Shown: piece by piece, positions 37,661-46,830 of the stretch
Position numbering within the stretch: position 1 is the first letter of the stretch
Layout of the letters: each line of letters starts with the position of its first letter
Source of the DNA: Bradysia coprophila
Taxonomy: Eukaryota; Arthropoda; Insecta; Diptera; Sciaridae
Direction: 5' to 3'
Length of the DNA stretch: 64,000 bases
Assembly: GCF_014529535.1 (NCBI RefSeq)
Contig: NW_023503302.1
Span: 2,029,039-2,093,038 of the forward strand
The notes under the pieces: generated by a model
What the model was told of the DNA's origin: nothing
Database searches by the model: none
What the model saw: the letters and a program-made list of their open reading frames with translations, nothing else
Program-made: the position numbers and the translations under genes

Positions 37661-38600
37661 TCACGGTGAGCTTGAAATTTTTTTTATTTGACCTCTCGTG
37701 GACATGAAATGTTTTTAGTGGTTTTTGTAGAGGGCGGCAGCACGAGTAGGAATAACATAACAAGAAAATATTTCGATGGGAAAATTTTTAATTAGATCGA
37801 TTTTTCGTTTTTCTGTGCCCTGCAGGAAGCTTCGAAAATTGTTTGAAACCTACTGGTGACTTGTTTGATCACAAAAATATAGTTACTGTTTAGCCTGAGG
37901 TCTAGGCTTCATGACTACCAAGAAACATCTTTTATGAAGGAAAGTCATTCTACTATGTCGATGTGAATTTTAAAGGCTGTATCATACGTGGATCACTTAT
38001 ATTTTCTCTTAAAAAGTATTTTTAGTTAAAATGTTGCAGAATTAGCTTAGAATGACTATTGGAGAAACTACGAACGAAACAAAAGAAAGGTTTGTTAATT
38101 TTTGACTCGAGATAATGCAGTTTACTCATGGGTGCAATTTACAAAGAAACCTATTTCGAGTTAAAAATCTTCTTTCGACCTTTTATTAACCCCTTAAATT
38201 ATGTAAAATAACTAAAAATAATTTATAAGAGAAAATAAAAGTATTCCACGTATGATACAGCCTTTAAAATTCACATCGACATAGCAGAATGACTTTCCTT
38301 CATAAAAGATGTTTGTTGGTAGTCATGAATGTCATGATTGGTATCGCTGTAAAGCTTAGACCTCAGGCTAAACAGTAACTATATTTTTGTGATCAAACAA
38401 GTCACCAGTAGGGTCCAAACAGTTTTCGAAGCTTCCTGCAGGGCACAGAAAAACGAAAAATCGATCTAGCTAAAAATTTTCCCATCGAAATATTTTCTTG
38501 TTATGTTATTCTTACTCGTGGTGCCGCCCTCTACAAAAACCACTAAAAACATTTCATGTCCACGAGAGGTCGAATAAAATTTTTTTCAAGCTCACCGTGA
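37661..38600. mobile_element. 940-bp foldback element
   Basis: The ends are inverted: TCACGGTGAGCTTGAAA on the left and TTTCAAGCTCACCGTGA on the right. Arms of roughly 370 bp match with few mismatches, for example TGTGCCCTGCAGGAAGCTTC on both sides. A central region of about 190 bp (about 38,030-38,220) is unique. It has no ORF of note and no clear target duplication. Confidence 0.88.
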
Positions 38601-40789
38601 AATGCCTACAAAGAGGTATAAATTTCAGCTACTTAAGCTGAAATGCCTACGAATAAACTCTTAAGAATTCACAGCCAAAACGCTTACAAATAAAAACAAA
38701 AACTAAAAATGAAACAGGTAAACAATAATTCACAAGATTTCAAGAAAGCTCTTCCCTTACCCTCACGGGACACGTAAAGTGAAAACAATGAAGCCAAGAC
38801 GCTGTTTGGACCTCGGGATTCAGTCTGAGGCTAGCGTGATGCAACCATTATCAGTTGTTTCCACTGATCCCTTTCCAAGACAGCAGTAAATTTTCGATTG
38901 AACGAGCATTGAAAATTTGCAATGAAAATTTGCAATGAAAATTTGCCATCTACTGATGGAATGTTTGGGCACAAACGGAAAGCTACTGTGAAGGGAACCC
39001 CGAAACGTAGCAAGAAAACAGTGAAAATTCAGTCAACATTCAAGCAAACAAACAAAACAGAAACTTACACGATGCACTCACGATCGAAATTCATCCCGTT
39101 TGCAAAGATCCAACTCGCTCGTAAGTTGTTAAATTGTACGTCTTTTACTTGTGTAAAGAACGAAAGAGTGAACCATTGGTCTTTTCGTCGTGTAGTTGAA
39201 CGGATGGAATTGTAAAATCGCAATACATCTGCCGTTTACAATATTGTTGTAGCTGGATGCTGATTTGTACACGAATGATTCTTGACGCAACTCTGTAGTA
39301 ACTTTTGCATGGACGCAGGTATACTTTTTCTATAATTGCACATTTGTTTGTCTTTCTTCTAACATAACACAAATTGCCAGTAGTCGGTGAAATATGTAAA
39401 TCTAAAAAATTTAGCCAGCAACATAAATAAGAATTGGGTATAATACTAAATCCCAACAAAAATCTCTATGAGAAAAGTGTGACGCAGTCTTTGAAATACA
39501 ATTTTTAAAATGAATGATATCGCTAGACGTGACACTTTCAGCTTCGTTACACAAAAATTAAAGGAATCATAAAACTTAGTGACATAATTCTGGCCAAGAC
39601 ATTCTTCAAATCGATTTTTTACCATGATGGCTCATTTTTGGTCAAATGGAGAAGAATGTAGAACGCAACCAGAGATGCAATTAGTTCAAATAAGCTGCCC
39701 TAGTTTTGACTGAAAACAACAAAAAATTTACCCAAAAAAATCTGCGTCGCAAAGTGGCAGTCAGGAACAGGCCTACGAGAAAATTTGTAGATATAAAGTA
39801 AGTCTTTATTTGTCACCATTAAAGAAATACCTCTGAAAACGTAATTGACCCACCCATTTCCAATTTTTGACATGTTTCACATATGCCACGATGTTCCACT
39901 CGTAAAGTCCTAGATATGAAAAAGTGAATTTGGTAGATTTAGTATGAAAAGTTACAAATTTCAAAACGATGTATCTCCGGTAATTTGAAACCTACATAGT
40001 CGAGTGATAGCTCGTTTTGCTCGTATTGGAAGCGAGAATATGATAGAATAGGAGTTGTGGTGATATAGACCAAAGGGTAGAACCTAAAATTTTCGGCTAT
40101 ACATAGTTGACGAGTCTCAAAAAGAAAATTCGTTCTATTTTTGGGGGTTAGACTGCGTCAAGTCCTTCGCTATCACTCCGGACATGATGCATACCAAATG
40201 CAAAAGCGCACCTTAAACAATATCTTTTGAGAAATGATACTCTTTAAGTAGATTTTCCCAATTAATTTGTAGACATCCTAAGATGAAATTTCATTTTAGT
40301 CCATATATGCAATGCATCATAATCAAATTTCCAATTTTGTTTGCTCAACTTTGTGTACGAAATATGCATATCATGTACAGTACATGTATTACTCAACCAA
40401 TCTATATCGACACCGCATAAAATGAATCAAACTTATGTGTAAAATTTACGGTATAACCGAAGCTTTCGTAATATACTCTCTTGTTAGAATATACCGAAAT
40501 TCGCCTAGTCACACTGTTTGTTATGTTTATTATCCAATCTATTGGCTTATAGACAATCCATCAAAATTTATTTATCCAAACCACCCTCACACGATATATT
40601 GTTCGTCTCCCATCTGTGTGTATATATAATACAAAACCCAATATGCTCAAATTCGTACAATCACATAAGTCTCTATATGCAACACAAATACGTTTTTGTG
40701 CCTTAGGATCATAATTCGACGTTTTTTGTCACTGCACCCTACGATCGAAAAGTTCTATTTATAAAAGTAGCGACATATGTGCGACTGAA
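38601..40789. other. Intergenic with one basic ORF, nothing firm
   Basis: The plus-strand open frame 38,922-39,215 encodes a Lys-rich stretch (HKRKATVKGTPKRSKKT) preceded by a tandem duplication of ATGAAAATTTGCA. It is not recognised. A dispersed repeat at 39,588-39,665 matches 23,097-23,165. The rest is AT-rich without supported features. Confidence 0.35.
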
Positions 40790-40963
40790 ATAGCTATTTA
40801 TGCAATTGAGGTGCAAAGTACTTTATGTTAGGCTCTATATGTATAATTAGCCTAATATGAGCCTAATAAAGTTCTATCGAGTTGCATACAACGTTTTATG
40901 CCACAGAGGTCCCTAAAGTTTGCAAACTTTGCATACTATGATGCTGAGTGGCATAAACGTAAC
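40790..40963. mobile_element. ~175-bp MITE, GTGCAAAGTACTTTATTAGG family, copy
   Basis: Starts TAGCTATTTATGCAA, includes GTGCAAAGTACTTTATG, GAGCCTAATAAAG and CAACGTTTTATGCC, and ends ATGATGCTGAGTGGCATAAA. The order of blocks is the same as in the 23,891 and 30,102 copies. Confidence 0.75.
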
Positions 40964-41584
40964 TGTCGGTAAACAAAGCCAAAATTGTTGTAGAATGATT
41001 TCTTTGTTATCATCTTTGTCATTATGGCACAAAAACGTCGTTTGTAATTTGTAATGAAAGCGAAATCTTTCAGGACAGATCGTAAGCTTGTCCTTCTTGA
41101 CTTCACATCGTTAGAACAAGCTTTAGACTAGTCCTGAAAAATGGCACTTTTCATAACTTATAACAAAAAATACTATTATATGAGTATGTTCGCGGAAAGC
41201 TGGAAAATCGAGTTGACGATGCACCGAAAATTATCGCTCTTGTTCACGCTTTATTATTATCTGCCGTTTTACCATACCCCGTCATCGCCATTGAACATTT
41301 TGTTTTGAATTTTCTGTTGATCGACAAAACACACACATACACACGCAATGGTACCTAAGAATCGAAGTTACATTTCAATCTATATTGCGATTTGAATGCA
41401 GTTTCAATTTGCATAATTTGATTACAATGTGTTATATGCACATAACATAACTATGTAACACATACATAGATCGAAATTTGCTCTGGTTGGATACTTTTAG
41501 TTCCATCAAAAGATTTTGCATTTTATTTGGTCTGTGTCACACCGATCCATCAAGGAGAGTGTATATAAACAGAACTATTAAGTA
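40964..41584. other. Intergenic, nothing supported
   Basis: AT-rich single-copy-looking DNA without coding or repeat signals that I can support. Confidence 0.4.
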
Positions 41585-41722
41585 TGGTTTCCACTCAACA
41601 AAAAGTACTCCGTGTGAGTGCCGTGAGACGTGAGAGAGCAAGCTGTCAAGTAAACAAAGCAAAAATTTAAAAAAATTCAATTTTGTCTCTCAAACGGAGT
41701 ACTTTTTTGATAAATGGAAATC
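41585..41722. mobile_element. Short MITE, second copy of the 10,549 family
   Basis: TTTCCACTCAACAAAAAGTA and CTCCGTG on the left face CGGAGTACTTTTTTGATAAA on the right. The interior AGCTGTCAAGTAAAC and TTCAATTTTGTCTCTCA matches the copy at 10,549-10,670. Confidence 0.78.
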
Positions 41723-42757
41723 AGGCCTTAACCAACTAAAAGTTTCGGAATGATTATTGTGGAATTATAGACAGCCATTTACAGACGGCAGAGCATATAG
41801 GGAATATGCGATAGTTTCCGCAGTTGCTATTTGATTTAATCTAAAAGTGGTTTCAACAGATTTAGCGAACGAGTAAGAGGTTTCTAGCACAAGCCGGAGG
41901 AGGCGAGTTCTTAGCATAAGTTAAAGTTCTCTAACATATCTACATTGATACAGACAACTATTATGCTACACACAATACCAATCACTTGAATTGTTATAAC
42001 ATGTGTGGTGGGCTATGTAAATAAAATGACTTCAGCTAGAGTCATAGTCCCTGATGTTTTTTGGAAAAACATTTTCCAAAATTTTGTCAAATTTCGTAAG
42101 TTTTCCATAATTTTTCCAAAAAGAATTTGTGATTTGGGAAATTGTTTTCCGAAAAATATTCTCCAGCTAGAGTTCAGTATTTTGATTTATGTTGACGATA
42201 ACATAATCTAACAGAATCTTTCATTGATTGCATGGCTTAAAGATCATAATTTTTCAGACCCCCTGTCTGAAGATTTACTTAAATTTGGTTTCAATTTTAT
42301 GATTTTTAGATGTGTTTTTAGAACTTTCAAGAATTTTAATTCTTGAAAATAGGTTCTGATACCAGTGCCGCTTTTCGCCTTTCGGGCGCCACGGGCACTT
42401 CGAAAAATGCCCCATCACTCGTTTTTCTTCAGTTATCACTTTTGTTTACAAAGAAATGGAAAAAATAGTTTTTCTTGTAACTATAAGAATACAGCACAAA
42501 CGTAATTAGATCCGCAAAATAATTATATGTCAGGTGATTTGTATTCTTTTTGAAAAAGGTGGCAACGTTGTTCAATGTCAAAATATATTGGCTCGCATGG
42601 CCACTGGTTGATGTAATCGACTCCGTTCAAGTTAAAAAATTACAAATTAAAATTACCGGCGAAATTATATTCAATATGTAATTCTGTGAAGATTGCGAGC
42701 CGAGCGAGCTAAAAATTTAAAAGTCAACGTTGAGAAGTGAGTAGATTGTGAACTAGC
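41723..42757. other. Intergenic, nothing supported
   Basis: AT-rich DNA. A stretch of TTTTCCAAAA-type words at about 42,050-42,180 and TTCAAGAATTTTAATTCTTG at 42,330 are locally self-complementary. No gene is supported. Confidence 0.4.
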
Positions 42758-42782
42758 AGTTTTCTCGAGGGGTAACTCACTT

Positions 42783-43050
42783 CTAGATTAAATGGATTAA
42801 ATGGATTAAATGGATTAAATGGATTAAATGGATTTAATGGATTAAATGGAATAAAAATTGGATTAAATGGATTAAATAGGAAAAAAGTTCATTTTACCAA
42901 ATACTGTAAAAGTCTTAAAAATTGTTGATTTTGATCGAACCACGTACTACAACTCATACTACAATGTTAAAAAGCGAAAAAATCCACTTTTAGGAGTTTT
43001 TGGTGTAAAGTGGATTAAATGGATTAAATGGATTAAATGGATTAAATAAA
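42783..43050. repeat. GGATTAAAT tandem arrays, left end
   Basis: About nine 9-bp GGATTAAAT units run from 42,786 to about 42,880. A second run of about five lies at about 43,012-43,050, after a unique spacer. They are just inside the left terminus of the 4-kb element. Confidence 0.9.
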
Positions 43051-43168
43051 TTTAATACCATTTTTCACAAAAAATTTTTTCCTATACCTCACGAGTACTT
43101 AAACGAGCTGGGGATCGTGCAAATCTATTTTTCGCAATTACTTTACAAATTTTTCAGGTCGGTAGCCT

Positions 43169-43970
43169 ACAGTCGAAGAAATTTAGTTTTCGGGTTTTCC
43201 AAAGGTATTAATCTTATTTAACCCACACTTTATCCCACAACAATGGAATCCACAAATTTAAATTTAGTTAACACAACGGTCACAATGACGGCGCTGCAGT
43301 CACGATTTCAAAATGTGATATAGGGTGGATAAACTAAATTTTGGTTTTGGTTACATTTTCTCTTGGTTTTTAATTATTACATCAGGCTTCTAAATTAAGA
43401 GTACCTTTATGCAATATAAACCGTTTGAGTTTGAAAAAAGATGTTTTGTATCAGTGAACGATATAGGAAAGCGTTCAGTACGTCTCAACATACAAAAGAA
43501 CGTAAAATATAATTGTACATTTAGCCACCCTACGTCCGTCATCGCTTCTATTGTCTTCAAAAACATATTGTGTGCTTGTCATGATATGTATCAGACGTTT
43601 GTTTATTTATGTGTCTCATCTAAAATGCTGGCCAGCAAAATTTTGATCATTAAATTCAACGGCAAAATTGATCTAAATGTTAAAGTAATTGTGAATAATA
43701 GTGAAGTTAATGTGGTTTTGTTTTCTCTTCATAAAGGAATTTGCATCAGTTCGATGTAAAGTGCGGAGCACCATTGGAAAAAAAACTTGTCGCTGAAGAA
43801 TGATCAAAAAGTTGCTGGACGCAATAGCTTCAACTAATGCTTTGCAGGATATAGAATCGAAATTAGAGAAACACCAAGAGCCGTCCATTTGAAATCTTCA
43901 TCATCATCATTTCAACTAAAGGTTTTTTTTTAACGAAACGGAAGTTCGCTCGCAGATTCGGATCGGAACA
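43169..43970. repeat. Left arm of ~0.8-kb inverted repeat
   Basis: Inverted copy of 45,912-46,700, beginning ACAGTCGAAGAAATTTAG. Visible differences are a few single bases, so the arms are either young or kept alike by gene conversion. The arm contains the 116-codon ORF and, after it, a short out-of-frame coding-like tail (about 43,803-43,891). Confidence 0.9.
43409..43759 (+). CDS. Foldback-element ORF, 116 aa, left copy, unknown function
   Basis: An ATG-started frame of 116 codons lies wholly inside the left inverted arm. The protein begins MQYKPFEFEKRCFVSV, has a hydrophobic beta-rich middle (Val/Ile/Cys patterns) and ends ICISSM. An acceptor-like TTATTACATCAG lies just upstream at about 43,375-43,386. 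Downstream, another frame encodes MIKKLLDAIASTNALQDIES followed by a charged end, suggesting a once longer protein broken by frameshift near a run of eight A. No transposase motif or known domain is recognised. The second copy in the other arm differs by only about three residues. Confidence 0.45.
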   Translation: MQYKPFEFEKRCFVSVNDIGKRSVRLNIQKNVKYNCTFSHPTSVIASIVFKNILCACHDMYQTFVYLCVSSKMLASKILIIKFNGKIDLNVKVIVNNSEVNVVLFSLHKGICISSM

Positions 43971-44469
43971 TCTCATTCGTTTTCGCTAAAGCTCGTAGCC
44001 GTCATTAATCATGATTCCCATGAAGAATCGCCAAAAATACAAAATTGGCAAGGGATGAAGAAACGCCGGCAAAAACAAAGAATGATAAATTTGTCTTTGT
44101 TGCGTTTCTTCACACTTTGGCGATTCTTCGTGGTGATTAAACAAATCCTTGGAAATTTATCCTTTTACGAAATTTATCTAAAAGGCGTTATTTGTTCGAA
44201 GCTAGTGAATCTACCCTTTTATAAAAGTTACGAAATGCTGCCTGGTTCGATCCTAAGGAAACTCTTATTTTACGTCAGGTAACGGCATCTTGTTCGATCC
44301 TAGGGAATTCATACTTTAACAAAAGATCCCGAGGACACTATCATTTTACGAAAGATAATGTAGAGACATTTCAAAAACGTATTTTTACACTTTGGCGTTT
44401 CCTCACACTCTGGCGATTTTTCTCTTCTTCTCTTCACACTATCGATTTTTCTTGGCAATTCATCATTAT

Positions 44470-44861
44470 GAGGTTCCGAGCCTACGCTGAAATTGTAGCC
44501 TATATTTCTGTTCGAAATTTTTGATCGCTGATATCTTTTTACGAGAGCCCTTTTTGAAAAATGTACGACCACATTTTCGAGTAAAAATATGTCAGCTTTG
44601 AATAAAAAATAAAATTGTCTGTGAAAGTTCCATGTGCTTTGAGAAAACTGTACCGATGCCCCAAATTTCCATCAAAGGTACACTTTTCTCAAAGCACATG
44701 GAACTTTCACAGACAATTTTATTTTTTATTCAAAGCTGACATATTTTTACTCGAAAATGTGGTCGTACATTTTTCAAAAAGGGCTCTCGTAAAAAGATAT
44801 CAGCGATCAAAAATTTCGAACAGAAATATAGGCTACAATTTCAGCGTAGGCTCGGAACCTG
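44470..44861. mobile_element. TTAA-family foldback nested in the 4-kb element
   Basis: A 392-bp near-perfect palindrome is closely similar to 22,640-23,037. It starts GAGGTTCCGAGCC and ends GGCTCGGAACCTG. Flanks are TTAT on both sides (44,466-44,469 and 44,862-44,865), a one-base variant of the TTAA target. The short loop is inverted relative to the 22.6-kb copy. The overlapping 87-95 codon open frames on both strands are by-products of the palindrome. Confidence 0.88.
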
Positions 44862-45151
44862 TTATGGTTGATTTGTTAAATCAACAAGAAAAATCGCCAT
44901 AATGTGAAGAAAAACCAAGAAATATCGCCAAAGAGTAAAGAAACTCCAAGGATCATAGAGAATTGAAAATTTGTCTTTATGGCGTTTCTTCACACTTCTG
45001 AGACTTTTCTTGATGATTTAACAAATCAACTAAATATGATGAATTGTCAAGAAAAATCGCCAAAGTGTGAAGAAACTCCAAAATATGACAAATCGCCAAA
45101 TAATACAATATTGTCGATTTGACTATAACTTTTATTTAGAAAAAGATTGTA

Positions 45152-45372
45152 CGGGACAGCAATGAAAGTAAATAGATAGGTATGGCCAAACGTTCAAATT
45201 TGTTCTAGCTGGAGCACATACGGACTTGCATGGCGCCACCTCAAACAAACTCATTTCTAGTGCAAATTTCCACTAGAAATGAGTTAGTTTGAGGTGGCGC
45301 CATGCAAATCCGTATGTGCTCCGACTTGTATGGACTGGCCATACCTACTTATCTACTTTCATTGCGGGACAG
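45152..45372. mobile_element. 205-bp hAT-like MITE nested in the 4-kb element
   Basis: The element (45,160-45,364) begins CAATGAAAGTA and ends with its inverse. Inner arms (TAGGTATGGCCA and TGGCATGGCGCCACC-type blocks) make it almost a complete palindrome. It is flanked by exact 8-bp copies of CGGGACAG at 45,152-45,159 and 45,365-45,372. The 8-bp duplication and CA start fit the hAT superfamily. Confidence 0.85.
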
Positions 45373-45911
45373 TATGTACTGCATATCATATAATTCCTCT
45401 CTCTTGTGTTTATCTGTGTTCTACGAAGCCAAAATATAATTTCGGACTACAAGTAAACCGTCTCGACCAGTAGTTATTTTCCTAAGTTCCTAATGAGTGC
45501 AAAAAGGCTATTTCAACATTAGTTAGGAAAGCATAATTTTTATGTGAATGTTTCTGAGGTTTTCAATCTTAATATTTTCATGAAGTTACAAATAATCCAC
45601 AGAAAATTTTATTATCCTAGAACGAGGTCGGAAATACATCAAATAAATCAAATAGAAAACAGACTTGGAAATTGTTATTTTGTCTAAAAGTTGATATTAA
45701 AATTCTTTGGAAATCGTAAATCGCATAATTGCATGAGCAGGCATCTCAGGATTATAAATCAGGAACTTTGAAGTTCGTCATACATTCATATTCTTATCTT
45801 ATTCCTGACCAGATTCTGTTTTCATGATTGAGCTCAATCATGAGCTTCACTTAACACTTATACAAAGAGTTGAATTGATTTCCTATGCCAAATTGTAATT
45901 TGGCGAAAAAG

Positions 45912-46700
45912 AATGTTCCGAATCTGCGTTTCGTTAAAAAAAAAGCCTTTAGTTGAAATGATGATGATGAAGATTTCAAATGGACGGCTCTTGGTGTTTC
46001 TCTAATTTCGATTCTATATCCTGCAAAGCATTAGTTGAAGCTATTGCGTCCAGCAACTTTTTGATCATTCTTCAGCGACAAGTTTTTTTTCCAATGGTGC
46101 TCCGCACTTTACATCGAACTGATGCAAATTCCTTTATGAGGAGAAAACAAAACCACAGTAACTTCACTATTATTCACAATTACTTTAACATTTAGATCAA
46201 TTTTGCCGTTGAATTTAATGATCAAAATTTTGCTGGCCAGCATTTTAGATGAGACACATAAATAAACAAACGTCTGATAATTATCATGACAAGCACACAA
46301 TATGTTTTTGAAGACAATAGAAGCGATGACGGACGTAGGGTGGCTAAATGTACAATTATATTTTACGTTCTTTTGTATGTTGAGACGTACTGAACGCTTT
46401 CCTATATCGTTCACTGATACAAAACATCTTTTTTCAAACTCAAACGGTTTATATTGCATAAAGGTACTCTTAATTTAGAAGCCTGATGTAATAATTAAAA
46501 ACCAAGAGAAAATGTAACCAAAACCAAAATTTAGTTTATCCACCCTATATCACATTTTGAAATCGTGACTGCAGCGCCGTCATTGCGACCGCTGAGTTAA
46601 CTAAATTTAAATTTGTGGATTCCATTGTTGTGGGATAAAGTGTGGGTTAAATAAGATTAATACCTTTGGAAAACCCGAAAACTAAATTTCTTCGACTGTA
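45912..46700. repeat. Right arm of ~0.8-kb inverted repeat
   Basis: Inverted partner of 43,169-43,970. The arm edge nearest the centre (ATGTTCCGAATCTGCG) and the outer edge (TTCTTCGACTGTA) match the left arm. Beyond the outer edge the two sides diverge into the GGATTAAAT arrays. Confidence 0.9.
46109..46459 (-). CDS. Foldback-element ORF, 116 aa, right copy, unknown function
   Basis: Minus-strand duplicate of the ORF at 43,409-43,759, same length and start. Three residues differ by eye (Met to Asn in the CHDMYQ region, Asn to Thr near residue 100, Leu to Pro near residue 107). That both copies remain open over 116 codons in an AT-rich background hints at either recent duplication or constraint. 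It shares the acceptor-like upstream sequence and the same out-of-frame tail. Confidence 0.45.
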   Translation of the reverse strand: MQYKPFEFEKRCFVSVNDIGKRSVRLNIQKNVKYNCTFSHPTSVIASIVFKNILCACHDNYQTFVYLCVSSKMLASKILIIKFNGKIDLNVKVIVNNSEVTVVLFSPHKGICISSM

Positions 46701-46730
46701 ATTATTTCGGTAAAACTAAAAAAATTTTTT

Positions 46731-46805
46731 TGGATTAAATGGATTAAATGGATTAAATGGATTAAATGGATTTAATGGATTTAATGGATTAAATGGATTA
46801 AATGG
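46731..46805. repeat. GGATTAAAT tandem array, right end
   Basis: About eight units, mostly GGATTAAAT with two GGATTTAAT variants, lie just inside the right terminus of the 4-kb element. The orientation matches the left array. They create the spurious Asn-Pro repeat frame on the minus strand (46,716-46,922). Confidence 0.9.
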
Positions 46806-46830
46806 AAGTGCGTCACCCCTCGAGTTTTCT

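Larger units (their letters stand above)
42758..46830. mobile_element. 4.06-kb foldback transposon, CGAGGGGT ends, 8-bp target duplication
   Basis: The element (42,766-46,822) starts CGAGGGGTAACTCACTTC. Its right end, read inverted, is CGAGGGGTGACGCACTTC. It is flanked by exact 8-bp copies of AGTTTTCT at 42,758-42,765 and 46,823-46,830. GGATTAAAT arrays lie just inside both ends, on the same strand. Inside these are long inverted arms (43,169-43,970 and 45,912-46,700) that are nearly identical and each carry a 116-codon ORF. The centre holds a TTAA-family foldback (44,470-44,861), an 8-bp-duplication MITE (45,160-45,364), and scattered copies of a CACACTTTGGCGATTTTTC motif in both orientations. 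Ends and duplication length match the 1.63-kb element at 4266, so both belong to one family. No full transposase was found. Confidence 0.88.

Noticed and set aside
43673..43888. 71-codon frame MDGSWCFSNFDSIS and its twin at 45,980-46,195
   Set aside because: Antisense to the tail of the 116-codon ORF region; duplicated only because the arms are duplicated. The sense frame (MIKKLLDAIAS) looks more coding-like.
44309..44902. Overlapping frames with the same peptide on both strands
   Set aside because: Both read the two arms of the same palindrome (VVHFSKRALVKRYQRSK in each), so they are repeat artefacts.
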